Notes under the pieces: generated by a model
What the model saw: only the letters and a program-made list of their open reading frames with translations
Told to the model about the DNA's origin: nothing
The model's database searches: none
In this document: positions 26,303-35,800 of the stretch, in pieces
How positions within the stretch are numbered: position 1 is the stretch's first letter
How the letters are laid out: each line of letters opens with the position of its first letter
Made by a program: the position numbers and the translations under genes
From: Paludibacteraceae bacterium
GTDB lineage: Bacteria > Bacteroidota > Bacteroidia > Bacteroidales > Paludibacteraceae
DNA length: 56,945 nt
Reading direction: 5' to 3'
Assembly (NCBI GenBank): GCA_028694215.1
Contig: JAQUTW010000010.1
Location: 1 to 56,945, forward strand

Positions 26303-27199
26303 ATGTTATACAATAGACAAAAAATATTATTGGCGTTATTAGAGTTGTTTAATAGACAACTTTCTGCTATACAGATACAAAAATATTTGTTTTTATTTAC
26401 TCGTAAGCAGGATATAAAAGCATTCGACTTCGTGCCTTATCAATATGGTTGTTTTTCTTTTCAAGCCAATCAAGACATAGTCACACTCACTAAAAATGGC
26501 TATATCACTAAATCGGAAAACTATTGCCAACTCAATCAAAAGCAATCAGGTAGTTATCTGATGGCATTGGATATGTTTGATCAGGCAACCTTACACGATA
26601 TTAAAGACAATTATGGAGAATTGACGCAAGACGAACTGATTTGTTATACATATAAGGTTTTCCCTTTTTATGCCATAAAAAGTACCATTGCAGATAAGCT
26701 CTTATCACCGGAAGAATTACAAGCGGTAGAAAAGCAAAAACGTCATTTTGACACGCCTCAATTATTTACTATCGGATATGAAGGCATTTCGTTGGAAGAA
26801 TATGTTAAAAGGTTAATTATTAATGATGTGCATATTCTTTGTGATGTCCGCAAAAATGCGTACAGCCAAAAATACGGATTTTCTAAAGCTATCTTGCAAA
26901 AAGCGTGTGAAGGCGTTGGAGTAAAATATATACACGTTCCACAGTTGGGCATAGAATCTAACAAACGGCAAGATTTATGTTCGCAAAAAGATTACGATAT
27001 TTTATTTGACGAATATGAACGTACCACATTAAAACAAAATCACGAAGTTCTGTTGTTTGTTCGCAATTTAATCGATTCCGACAAACGTGTAGCTCTAACT
27101 TGTTTTGAAAAAGATCCTAAACAATGCCACCGCTCACGGGTCGCAAAAGCTTTGTTAGCATTACCGAATGCACGTTATACACTAAAACTTTTAATCTAA
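26303..27199 (+). CDS. DUF488-domain protein with an N-terminal winged-helix-like region
   Basis: The C-terminal half of this 298-residue protein (about 150-290) is a DUF488 domain. It shows FTIGYEGISLEEYVKRL, ILCDVRKNAYS, FSKAILQKACEGVGVKYIHVPQLG and the signature CFEKDPKQCHRSRVAKAL. The biochemical role of DUF488 is not established; the conserved Cys/His/Arg signature suggests an enzyme. The N-terminal 140 residues are helical and look like a DNA-binding or SocA/Panacea-like region, but this is a guess. The ATG at 26303 is chosen because the longer frame from 26288 overlaps the promoter. The gene ends 1 bp before the next and lies inside the proposed invertible segment. Confidence 0.75.
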   Translation: MLYNRQKILLALLELFNRQLSAIQIQKYLFLFTRKQDIKAFDFVPYQYGCFSFQANQDIVTLTKNGYITKSENYCQLNQKQSGSYLMALDMFDQATLHDIKDNYGELTQDELICYTYKVFPFYAIKSTIADKLLSPEELQAVEKQKRHFDTPQLFTIGYEGISLEEYVKRLIINDVHILCDVRKNAYSQKYGFSKAILQKACEGVGVKYIHVPQLGIESNKRQDLCSQKDYDILFDEYERTTLKQNHEVLLFVRNLIDSDKRVALTCFEKDPKQCHRSRVAKALLALPNARYTLKLLI

Positions 27200-27200
27200 A

Positions 27201-28034
27201 ATGGCATTAACAAAAATATTAATTGCAGTAAAAACATATCCAACTTTATCAGAAAAATACGATGAGTTGGTTTGTACTGCCGGATTTCGTGAAGATGGCT
27301 CTTGGATTCGTATTTATCCTATTCCTTATCGTAAACTGCAATATACTGATCGTTACGAAAAATGGCAGTGGGTGGAATTAGATGTTACACGCAATACAAA
27401 AGATTTTAGAAAAGAGAGTTACCGTCCAACTGACATTGAAAATGAATTTATATTAGGCGAAAAACTTGATACGAAGAACAATTGGGCTAAAAGGAAGCAA
27501 ATCGTTTTGCAAAATGTCAGGTATAATATGAACGAACTGATAGCAGAAGCACAAAACAAAGAATTCGGAACCTCATTAGCGATACTAAAGCCAAAAGAAG
27601 TAAAAAAATTTATTTGGGAGAATTGTACACGAAAATGGGACAAGAAAAAATTAGATGCTGTTATTGCCAACCAAGCACAAGGAAGTTTATTCGACAAAAT
27701 AGAAACAGAAAAAATTTTTAAAATTGCAAAAAAGGTTCCATATAAATTTTCCTATATTTTTACTACCGATGATAATATTGAACGAACGTTGATGATTGAA
27801 GATTGGGAAGTGGGAATGCTTTATTGGAATAGTTTGAAATTGGCAAATGGGGATGAAGACATAGCTTGCCAAAAAGTAAAAGAAAAATATTTTGATACTT
27901 TCATACAAAAATGTGATTTGTATTTCTTGCTTGGGACAACTAAAAAATTTCATAATATTGCTCCAAATCCTTTTATTATTATTGGAACTTTCTATCCTCC
28001 TAAGGAGGACAAACAACAATTATTTCTCTTCTAA
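27201..28034 (+). CDS. Unrecognised accessory protein of the defence island
   Basis: I do not recognise this 277-residue protein. It is soluble, rich in Lys, Trp and Tyr, and starts with a strand-rich segment (TKILIAVKTYPTLSEKYDELVC, then SWIRIYPIPYR) that could bind a nucleic acid or nucleotide. A middle part has KPKEVKKFIWE, and the end is FIIIGTFYPPKEDKQQLFLF. It starts 1 bp after the DUF488 gene, so the two are very likely made and used together. Its stop lies 2 bp from the stop of the inverted methyltransferase cassette on the other strand. Confidence 0.65.
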   Translation: MALTKILIAVKTYPTLSEKYDELVCTAGFREDGSWIRIYPIPYRKLQYTDRYEKWQWVELDVTRNTKDFRKESYRPTDIENEFILGEKLDTKNNWAKRKQIVLQNVRYNMNELIAEAQNKEFGTSLAILKPKEVKKFIWENCTRKWDKKKLDAVIANQAQGSLFDKIETEKIFKIAKKVPYKFSYIFTTDDNIERTLMIEDWEVGMLYWNSLKLANGDEDIACQKVKEKYFDTFIQKCDLYFLLGTTKKFHNIAPNPFIIIGTFYPPKEDKQQLFLF

Positions 28035-28036
28035 TT

Positions 28037-29113
28037 TTATTCCTCCCCGCCTAACCGAAATTCTATCTCGTAATTCTTTATAAACTCGGTCTCCTCTTTC
28101 GTCAGTCCATAGAGCGGACATATCAAATCGTCAATGCGGTCGATAATGGCTTTTGACTTGCCGATTTTGTATTCCTTGAACGATGCTACATTATAACTCG
28201 AATTGCCCGACGAGATGCGCACATTTGCATTTCGCTCTATATCAGCCAAATATTCTTCATACAAGGCATTGATTTTTGCTGTTGTTTCTTTCGTGAAATT
28301 TAAATATGGAATGGTAAACGATTCTATTTCGTAGCCTTTCCAATTATGATTATCAGAAAAAATTTGATAGAACCAAAATGAAAGATTACTGCTCAATATA
28401 CAGCCAACAATATCCGAAAGTTGCGTGTCAAAAAAAAGCACTGATTCTGCTGATGAACCTGTTGAATAATTGGTAATGACTTTATAATACCTACCACCCG
28501 CGAATCTGTAATAAATTGGCTTTCCACTGTCTTTCACAAATTCCCTTATTGGTTTTTGAGTAAAGATTTTCTTCAAAATGTTAATTTCTATCGGTTGACT
28601 TATTTTGGGTATTCGCCCGTAAAGTTTAAGGTTTTTTACCTCGGCAAATTGCAGGTTGTCAATCAAATTCTGTAAACTAAAACCTCTGCCCTTTCGGTGC
28701 ATTTTGGTTGAAAATAAACGTTGGCAAGGCGTTAATGTTTTGGTGAATGCGATAATTGAGGTATCAACAACAGCGTTTTTGAAAACCGGCTGCGGGCGCA
28801 CGGCATATGACGATACGCGAATGGTGTTGCAGTTGCTTTCCAACAAGCGGTGCACGCCGGTAAGCGAATCGCTCGAAGTAAATGAAATGGGGACAATGTA
28901 GGTGAGATTTCCGTTTTTGCAAAGCAGATTAATGCCTCGTTCAATAAACAGCGTGTAGGAATCCATTGAGCCTTTTTGCACACCGCTTATTGTTTTTGCT
29001 GTTTGATATGTTTGTTTCAGAGTTTTCTTCTCGTTTTCGGGAATTTTCGCCCCATACGGCGGATTGCCAATAACAATATCGAAGCCGCCGGAGGCGTTGC
29101 AGTCTGTCGCCGG
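28037..29113 (-). pseudogene. Silent C-terminal cassette of an Eco57I-like methyltransferase
   Basis: An open frame of 358 codons starts right after the invertase stop, reading PATDCNASGGFDIVIGNPPY, and matches the expressed enzyme's PPTDCNNSGGFDIVIGNPPY. Both then have a LFIERG motif and C-termini of the form IDR-x4-6-LYGLT-E/K-EE. In between, the target-recognition regions differ. The cassette has no motif I, no N-terminal domain and no start of its own, so it cannot be a working methyltransferase as it stands. It could be transcribed as the tail of the invertase mRNA. Its phase at the shared 14-bp site would allow exact in-frame exchange with the end of the gene at 23158-26256. Confidence 0.85.
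29096..29109 (-). repeat. Putative invertase crossover site, silent copy
   Basis: CGACAGACTGCAAC on the minus strand, identical to 25133-25146 in inverted orientation. The two sites bound a segment of 3,977 bp. Confidence 0.6.
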
Positions 29114-29713
29114 TTATTTATGCGGTAGAGTTTCCATAAAACGATAGAGTGTAACTCTGTGAACTTTAAGTGTTTTTGCGACTTTTGTTTTAGAATATCC
29201 TTTATTAAAAAGTTGCTGTATTTTATCCTCTTTCCCTGTCAATTTATTTCGTTTATTTTTACTACCCCGAATGCGACCAATGTGTTTTCCTTCCGCCTTT
29301 GCTCGCGCCAAAGCCTCTTTCGTTCGTTGCGAAATGAGGTTGCGCTCGATTTCTGCTGACAGACCAAAAGCAAACGCCAACACTTTACTGCTAATGTCCG
29401 AGCCAAGTCGGTAATTGTCTTTGATTGTCCAAAGTTGAATTTCCTTTTTCATACAGGCGGAAAGCACGTCCATAATCATAAACAGACTGCGTCCGAGCCG
29501 CGATAACTCCGAGCAAATCAAAATATCATTCTTTTGCAAACGTTTCAGCAACTTGCCCAATCGTCGTTTTTCAACTTCTTTCGTGCCGCTAATCGTTTCC
29601 TCAATCCATTCATCAATTTGAATATCTTGTCTTTTGCAGAATTTATTTATTTCAAACCGTTGGTTTTCAACCGTTTGTTTATCGCTGCTCACGCGAATGT
29701 ATCCGTAAATCAT
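29114..29713 (-). CDS. Mpi-like serine DNA invertase
   Basis: This 199-residue small serine recombinase resembles the master DNA invertase Mpi of Bacteroides fragilis. The catalytic serine is in YIRVSSDKQT (S9 by alignment to the family's Y-x-R-V-S). The active-site arginines lie in SELSRLGRSLFMIMDVL. The family core KVLAFAFGLSAEIERNLISQRTKEAL is intact and spans the dimer helix. The C-terminal helix-turn-helix (about 160-195) ends RVTLYRFMETLPHK. The stop is followed directly by the silent methyltransferase cassette. Its placement just outside the inverted segment and facing it is the usual place for an invertase acting on a neighbouring invertible region. Confidence 0.9.
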   Translation of the reverse strand: MIYGYIRVSSDKQTVENQRFEINKFCKRQDIQIDEWIEETISGTKEVEKRRLGKLLKRLQKNDILICSELSRLGRSLFMIMDVLSACMKKEIQLWTIKDNYRLGSDISSKVLAFAFGLSAEIERNLISQRTKEALARAKAEGKHIGRIRGSKNKRNKLTGKEDKIQQLFNKGYSKTKVAKTLKVHRVTLYRFMETLPHK

Positions 29714-29725
29714 AGTTTTTTACGG

Positions 29726-29733
29726 CAAAGGTA
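29726..29733 (-). promoter_or_regulatory. -7 element of the invertase gene
   Basis: TACCTTTG on the minus strand, 12 bp before the ATG at 29713. Confidence 0.55.
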
Positions 29734-29842
29734 GTGGATTTGTTTTTGGCAGGAAATTTATTGTTTTTTTTGTTTCCACCGAGTGTGTCTAAAAAAGTCA
29801 ATTAATTTATCAACAATTATTTTTTTGTTGGTAGATAAGTTG

Positions 29843-29850
29843 TATTTTTG
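29843..29850 (+). promoter_or_regulatory. -7 element of trxA
   Basis: TATTTTTG, 39 bp before the trxA ATG. Confidence 0.6.
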
Positions 29851-29889
29851 CAAAAGAAAGTTTGTTTCACAATTCAAAAATAAAAAACT

Positions 29890-30207
29890 ATGGCAGAAAA
29901 GATTACGGATTCTAATTTGAAGGAAATCATTGCCAACAATGCGTTGGTAGTTGTTGATTTTGGTGCTACATGGTGCGGTCCTTGCCGTATGATGGCTCCT
30001 ATTATTGACGAATTGGCGGAGGCTTATGCCGGCAAAGTGTTTATTGGAAAAGCCGATGTAGAAGAGTGCGCCGATGCTACGGAATTTTATGCTATTCGTA
30101 GTGTACCGACAATCTTGTTCTTTAAAAATGGAGAGTTGTTACCCGATAAATTTGTTGGGGCAACACAGAAAAAAACATTGGAGGACAAAATTAATTCGTT
30201 AATGTAA
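29890..30207 (+). CDS. trxA: Thioredoxin
   Basis: This 105-residue cytoplasmic thiol reductase has the canonical WCGPC active site (C29, C32) in DFGATWCGPCRMM, the buried aspartate of the family (D23) and the cis-proline in SVPTILFF. It is the likely electron source for DsbD and many reductases. It has its own promoter and ends in a strong two-way terminator shared with corA on the other strand. Confidence 0.97.
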   Translation: MAEKITDSNLKEIIANNALVVVDFGATWCGPCRMMAPIIDELAEAYAGKVFIGKADVEECADATEFYAIRSVPTILFFKNGELLPDKFVGATQKKTLEDKINSLM

Positions 30208-30230
30208 AAAGTTTGCCGCTGTGTTTATGT

Positions 30231-30264
30231 AAGCCATTCTCTTTTTGAGAGAATGGCTTTTTTT
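30231..30264. terminator. Bidirectional terminator between trxA and corA
   Basis: AGCCATTCTC (30232-30241) pairs with GAGAATGGCT (30249-30258), followed by T's; the last bases overlap the corA stop. Confidence 0.85.
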
Positions 30265-31342
30265 AAAACCATTTTTGACGCCACAGCCAAATAATAACGC
30301 CTATTGCCGTAATTGCCATTGTTCCCCATGCAAACAAATATCCGTAAGTCCAATTTAGTTCCGGCATAAACTTGAAATTCATTCCCCACACACCGACAAG
30401 AAACGTAAGCGGAATAAAAATCGCAGACAAAACTGTTAATCGGCTCATAATATGGTTCATTCGTAAATCATTGTTGGCCATATATAAATCGACAAGTGCC
30501 GCAATATTTTCTTTGGCATTTTCTATCAGTTGCGCCACTTGTTCCAAATGGTCGTAAGTGTCTTTGTAATAAATGTGGTTGGAGGGAATAATCAATGGGG
30601 CATCTTTTAATAACTTGTGAAATTCGCTGCATAGTGGCAAAATATTTTTCCGCAGGAGCAAATAATCTTTGCGTGTGTTCTGTATGTCGCGTCCGACATT
30701 TGTATGATTGCCCGTAAATTCCATAAGCGTATCTTCCATGGTAAGCATTTCGTCGCGCTGGTGGTCAAGTATGGCAAGATAATTATCCACAACGCGGCTG
30801 AGCAGCAGATTGTACAGATAATCGGTATTTTGATGTCGAACTTGACCGGAATTAGCCATAATGGCTTCCTGAATATGTTGGAAATAATTGTTGGTGGTTT
30901 CTTGAAAAGAAACAACCGTGTTTGGCATAAGCAGTAAACTGATGTGTTCTTTTCCGAGCGGTTCTCCTATATTGCTTCCGAAAATATCTAAAATAGTCAG
31001 TATTTTTTGTTGAGAAAATTCAATCTTGGATATGTGGCGTACATTCAAAATATCTTGTGCCCATAATACAGGCACATTAAGAGCAGAGCATAATTTTTCT
31101 ATCTTCTTTGTGTCCGCCAATCCTTGTACACAAATCCAGTTCGTTTTGTTGTCATCTATTGCTTTAATTACATCGGAAACGGTGTGATAATTATGTTTAT
31201 CTACTGTTTTTGCATCGAAAGTTGTAATTGTAAAGAGTGTTTCGATGACCACATTCCCTGTGTACTGTAATGTTTCATACAGAAGGTTGTCGTGCTGACG
31301 AATACGTGGTGTGCGTTTGTTTGTTTTTTGATTGTTTCCCAT
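30263..31342 (-). CDS. corA: Magnesium/cobalt transporter CorA
   Basis: This 359-residue inner-membrane channel takes up Mg2+. The N-terminal two thirds is the soluble funnel domain with a long stalk helix. Two C-terminal transmembrane helices (about 298-318 and 331-352) flank the GMN selectivity motif at 320-322 (GVWGMNFKFMPELNW). The conserved segment RLTVLSAIFIPLTFL precedes it. It is the last gene of the coaD-HD-corA operon, starting 11 bp after the HD-domain gene. Confidence 0.95.
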   Translation of the reverse strand: MGNNQKTNKRTPRIRQHDNLLYETLQYTGNVVIETLFTITTFDAKTVDKHNYHTVSDVIKAIDDNKTNWICVQGLADTKKIEKLCSALNVPVLWAQDILNVRHISKIEFSQQKILTILDIFGSNIGEPLGKEHISLLLMPNTVVSFQETTNNYFQHIQEAIMANSGQVRHQNTDYLYNLLLSRVVDNYLAILDHQRDEMLTMEDTLMEFTGNHTNVGRDIQNTRKDYLLLRKNILPLCSEFHKLLKDAPLIIPSNHIYYKDTYDHLEQVAQLIENAKENIAALVDLYMANNDLRMNHIMSRLTVLSAIFIPLTFLVGVWGMNFKFMPELNWTYGYLFAWGTMAITAIGVIIWLWRQKWF

Positions 31343-31353
31343 AGTGTTCTTAT

Positions 31354-31983
31354 TTATTGGACGCCTGTTTCTTTGTCGAAAATAGTGTGTAGTTGTTGCT
31401 CCAACTCTTTTTCGTTGGCTATGAGAGTACGCAGTTTTGCCAATCCTTGTTCGTTTTTGCTACTGTGTAAATAGAGTTTGAGATACCCCCCGTTTCCGTA
31501 TTTTTCTTTCAAATGAGTTGTCGCACGTTGCAAATGAAAAGGAAACGGCTCTTTTGGATAGTTTTTAATGCCAAATTGTATGGTGCGTCGCAAAATGGTT
31601 TCTGTTGAAATATCCCTGTCTGCTTCGGCTACAATACAGCCATAAATGGAGCGTGGCGGATTTTTGGCAGATGCCCGATGATCTTCTATGGCTTGTTGCA
31701 TTGTGATCATTTCGTTCTCCGAAAACCATTTTCGTAGTTGTTTGTCGTCGTTGAGAATTTTACCGGAGAAGATATGATGTTCTTTACGTCCAAGAGGAAT
31801 GCCAATGTCGTGATAGGCAGCAATGGCGTAAATCATGTTTTTGTTGACATTATATCCCCGTGCCAATAATAAACTTTCAGAAATGACGTGATGGATATGG
31901 TCGCAATTATGACCTTTGTCGAATGTGTCATATTGTGGTAAAATGGTATTTTCGATGTATTGTTTTAGTTCTAAATTTATCAT
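31354..31983 (-). CDS. HD-domain phosphohydrolase-like protein
   Basis: This 209-residue protein has an HD-domain layout: DKGHNCDHIHHVISESLLLA near the start gives the first histidine, AIAAYHDIG provides the His-Asp pair (about 56-57), and a later EDHRAS/AEADRD pair completes a possible metal site. Such proteins cleave nucleotide or other phosphate esters; the substrate here is unknown. The ATG at 31983 is preferred to the frame start at 32022, which would overlap coaD. It lies 4 bp after coaD and 11 bp before corA. Confidence 0.8.
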   Translation of the reverse strand: MINLELKQYIENTILPQYDTFDKGHNCDHIHHVISESLLLARGYNVNKNMIYAIAAYHDIGIPLGRKEHHIFSGKILNDDKQLRKWFSENEMITMQQAIEDHRASAKNPPRSIYGCIVAEADRDISTETILRRTIQFGIKNYPKEPFPFHLQRATTHLKEKYGNGGYLKLYLHSSKNEQGLAKLRTLIANEKELEQQLHTIFDKETGVQ

Positions 31984-31987
31984 GTCG

Positions 31988-32428
31988 TTATTTTGGCAAA
32001 TAATCGGAAACATCTTTTCCAAAAGCTTTTAATTCGCGTATAAGTGACGATGAAATTTCTTTTTTTTCCGGTTCGGCAAATAATACAACAGTTTCTATGC
32101 CGGTTAAAATGCGATTTGCTTCTGCTATTTTTTGCTCATATTCAAAATCTTGTGTGGTACGAACACCTCGTAAAATAAACTCAGCGCCCACTTCTTTGGC
32201 AAAATCTACTGTTAGTGTGTCATAAATTTTGACACTGATTTGAGGGCTGTTGATAAATATCAACTCTATTTGTTTTTGACGTTCTTCTTCTGTGTAGAGC
32301 GATTTTTTTTTGATGTTGCGACCTATGCCTATGATAATGTTATCAAAAAGGCATAACCCGCGTTCTACAATGTTTTTATGTCCTATGCTGAACGGGTCGA
32401 AACTACCTGGGAAAAGAGCTGTTTTCAT
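31988..32428 (-). CDS. coaD: Pantetheine-phosphate adenylyltransferase
   Basis: This enzyme transfers AMP from ATP to 4'-phosphopantetheine in coenzyme A synthesis. The 146-residue protein has the nucleotidyltransferase motif GSFDPFSIGH (8-17), the conserved ILRGVRTTQDFEYE and the final ISSSLIREL motif. It is slightly shorter than the common 155-165 residues because the C-terminus ends soon after VSDYLPK. It leads an operon with the HD protein and corA. Confidence 0.95.
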   Translation of the reverse strand: MKTALFPGSFDPFSIGHKNIVERGLCLFDNIIIGIGRNIKKKSLYTEEERQKQIELIFINSPQISVKIYDTLTVDFAKEVGAEFILRGVRTTQDFEYEQKIAEANRILTGIETVVLFAEPEKKEISSSLIRELKAFGKDVSDYLPK

Positions 32429-32454
32429 AAATCTATTAGGAGTTTTTCTAAATG

Positions 32455-32462
32455 CAAAGATA
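32455..32462 (-). promoter_or_regulatory. -7 element of the coaD operon
   Basis: TATCTTTG on the minus strand, 26 bp before the coaD ATG. Confidence 0.6.
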
Positions 32463-32524
32463 ATACAAATGCTAAATTTCTGATTTTAATTTGTAAAAAT
32501 CCTGCGATAATAAAATAAAATGCG

Positions 32525-32532
32525 TAATTTTG
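32525..32532 (+). promoter_or_regulatory. -7 element of the dciA-like gene
   Basis: TAATTTTG, 30 bp before the ATG at 32563. Confidence 0.5.
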
Positions 32533-32562
32533 AACACTTGAAACATTTTTTTGATTGCAAAC

Positions 32563-32862
32563 ATGAAAAAGAGAGAAGCCGTGCGTTTGTCGGAAATTAT
32601 TCCCGATGTAATTGGAACAGTGTATGGCAATGAGTGTCATCAGCGTATTTTGGAGTCACGTATTATTGAACAATGGGACGAAGTGCTTGGTAATACTGCT
32701 GCTCAATATACTTCTGATTTGAAGCTGTCCAATGGCACATTGTTTGTTAAAGTTTCCTCTTCTATTCTGCGTCAGGAGTTGTTTATGCAGCGTAGCCGAT
32801 TGGTTGAACAGTTAAATCAAAAAGTAGGAGCAAAAATAGTGCTAAAAATTATGTTCAGATAA
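32563..32862 (+). CDS. DUF721/DciA-like protein
   Basis: This 99-residue protein matches the DUF721 family, related to DciA, the helicase-loading factor of bacteria without DnaC or DnaI. It shows the family's RILESRIIEQWDEVLGNTAAQYTSDL (tryptophan in helix 2) and the strand region NGTLFVKVSSSILRQELFMQRSRLVEQLN. The start at 32563 is used because the frame's first codon at 32551 is a weak non-ATG start. The function in DNA replication is inferred from the family. Confidence 0.85.
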   Translation: MKKREAVRLSEIIPDVIGTVYGNECHQRILESRIIEQWDEVLGNTAAQYTSDLKLSNGTLFVKVSSSILRQELFMQRSRLVEQLNQKVGAKIVLKIMFR

Positions 32863-32865
32863 TTT

Positions 32866-35800
32866 CTATTTCTTTTTTTCTTCTTTTGCTTTTTCTTTGT
32901 CTAATTTTTTTTGTTCTTTCATTGCTTTTTTTTCTGCATCGTATTTTGCTTGCGCCTCTGCTCGTTCGCGTTTTCGCCATTCGTGTATGGCTTTTTTCTC
33001 TGCTTTTTCTTTTTCTCGTTGCGCTTTAATGGCGGCTTTTTCTTCCGGTGTTTTAGGTGTCAGGCTCTGTTTCCAATTGGCAAATAATTCTTTTAACGAT
33101 CCAAAATTTTCTTTATAAACCAAGCCGATGCCTTGTGTGGTCAAACCGGTTTTAAATTCTTTGTAGTTATTGGTATGTGTGTAAGCTTTCAGACTTAATT
33201 TTCCGGATTGAATCAGTTTGTATTCGAAGTCGAAATCTCCAATAAAATTTGAAGTATTCAGATTATCATTTCTATACCCTACGTTGCCGTTGAAAGTAAT
33301 TCTGTCGTTTGGCATATAGAGGAAATTGAATTCATATTCTTGCCCGAAGTCTTGTGTATTGGCGGTGCCGGTAGTTCTGAAATTAACCCCAAAATTCCAT
33401 TTGTCGAATATTTGCGATGCCCAGTTGTTTAATTGCGATGACAAGGTTGATGACACAATTGCCAAAAGGTCGCTTTGCCCAAGTCCGGTAGATGTTTTTA
33501 CAAGTTCGGGCGCATAAAATTTTCCGATAATCAATAAGGAAATGATTTGTCGATTCATCATCTCTTCTGTACTTACCACCGCATCTAATGCACGATTCAA
33601 CTCTTCATCAGAATTAGGCAAATTGATGTCAAATTTGATAATGGGAGCATTGAGAGTTCCCGAAAGTTGCAAAATACATTGCACGGGAACAGTTGTTCGA
33701 TTGCTTTTATTTAAAATAGTTTCATCTAAGATATCTTTTAGTGAAGCTGTTAATTGATAGTATGCTTTCAAATCGATGGTAGGATTGGCGGGGTCGCCGC
33801 TCCAATTGAGTTTGCCCCCATTTTCTACTTTAAATTCTTTGCGTAAGGCATTTTGAAATGTAAACAGATAATTGCCTGATTCTATTTCGTAGCCTCCCAA
33901 AATCTTAAATTGTTCTCCAACTGAAGAATAATTAATTTGCAAATTTCCGTATCCTGTAGCCCGTATCATATCACCGGCCTGTGGATTAAGCAGTAGTTGA
34001 ATTTCTGCATCAGGTGTTACGTCTAACAATAAATTGAGGGTCAGATCTGTTTCTTGTGTTTTTTTCTTGTCATTTTTTTTTGTTTCTTCGTCGTCTATGA
34101 CCACATAGGTGTTATTGTCCACAAATGTGATAAAATTGTTTTGTGCTGCCGAGGCTTCTCCCATAGGAATAATTAGCCGAGAATTACGTTCTGTTTTGGC
34201 ATTACATGAGATATGAGTTCCTTTATCATTTCCTTGTATAACGGCTTTCCCCGTTGCAAATGCTGTTCCGTAAAAATCGGGGTTGTCTTGTTTGGTTGTA
34301 TTTAGCACTTGCAAATGGTCGCAATCTATGTTAATCCGATAATCCATATTTTGGAAAAAGCGATGAGAAAGTTTGCCGTTAATGTGTCCTTTGTTTCCGT
34401 GCATATCTTTTATTTCGATGTTGCGCAGTAAAATTTCGGTTGGAGTTAATATAATGGAATCGGAAAATGTGAATGCAGATTGTAGATAGGCTACTTTGAG
34501 CAGGGCATCTTCTGCAAAAGCTTTAACCTCTACGTCTGTTTGCATGGTTTTAGAAAAACCATGTATATGCACCTGACCGGTTCCTTTTCCTTGTACGTCA
34601 TCAAAAATAGTGTGAAGGTAATAGCTTAAAAAACGCAAATCCAATCGGCGGGCATCGCCTTTAATGTCTAATGAATCATTCATTAAAAAGTACGCTCCCG
34701 TAAGTATGGCCGTAGTATCTTGTTTCTCGTCGTTATTGGTAACCACGCCATAGAAATTGATGGTCTTATTGGTAAAATCAAAATTTGATGTGGCATGGGC
34801 TTTCCCGAAGTGCGAACGGTTGAAAACAAAATCATTGGCTGTAACATCAGCATTGAACAGAGGAATGTCGAATGCACTGTACACTGTAGCCGCTCCTGAT
34901 ACGCGTCCTCCAAATTCCACAGAAGAATCGTCGGGTAATAAGCTGCTGATATAGTCTAAATTAATGTCATTCAGATTGATATCAATTTTATCTTCTTTTG
35001 ATGTTGAAGCCTTCCCATTAATGATAATATTTTGGTCGTCGTCGCTTTTGATGCTGAAGCCTTTTACCGTAAGCCATTTAAAATTCGTTGAAATATCGGC
35101 AGGAGCAATGTTCCATGTTTTGTTGTCGGCTACTATGTCCGTAGGAAAAATATGTGTGTTGGCAATAATCCCTTCGTTGCTGTTTTGTAGATAGGTTTTA
35201 AAAAGTAATTCGCCGGCATTTATAATATTCTGTTGGCTGTTTTCTACTTCAATATGTGTTACTAAAGTATCTTGCATACCCTCAATGTCCATAAACAAAG
35301 AAAGAGTATCGTTTTTGATTTTCGTTACGGCATTGGCCAACATGAGTAATTTTTTATTCTCATTCCTTATTTTCAGGTTGATATTATTGATATTGGTGGT
35401 ATTGTTGTTGAGCTTGGAAATGTAGCAATCCACTCCGAAATCAGAAGTTTTGTCGTTCAGGAATCCCGATATCATAGTGTGTTTGCGTAAAGCCCACGGA
35501 ATTTCAAAAATATCACATACTTGTTTTGTATCTTCTATTTCTATAAAAAATTTCAGATTATTGTCGTTTTGAGGAATGGGGTAGGTGGTTATGTTATTAA
35601 TTATCGGCAATGTTTTTGAAGCGATATTTAGCAGACTGTTTCTGAGTGAAGCTATTGTGTAATTTCCTGATATGAAACCAGATATGAAATCTGATTTAAT
35701 TTCTATGTGGTTGGATTTAGTTACTTTTGAGGTAAGTGAAATGTTATTTAATGAATAGTGTTTGTTGTTATTACTCAATTTTAAGGAATCTATGCTGATT

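Noticed and set aside
28037-28981. Independent 314-residue methyltransferase gene starting at GTG 28981
   Set aside because: The homology continues upstream to 29113 in the same frame, and the SAM-binding half is missing, so it is a silent cassette and not a separate enzyme.
29114-29713. Resolvase of a transposon
   Set aside because: No transposase, terminal repeats or res-like region is seen; the sequence pattern is closer to Mpi-type invertases and the neighbouring inverted cassette fits that role.
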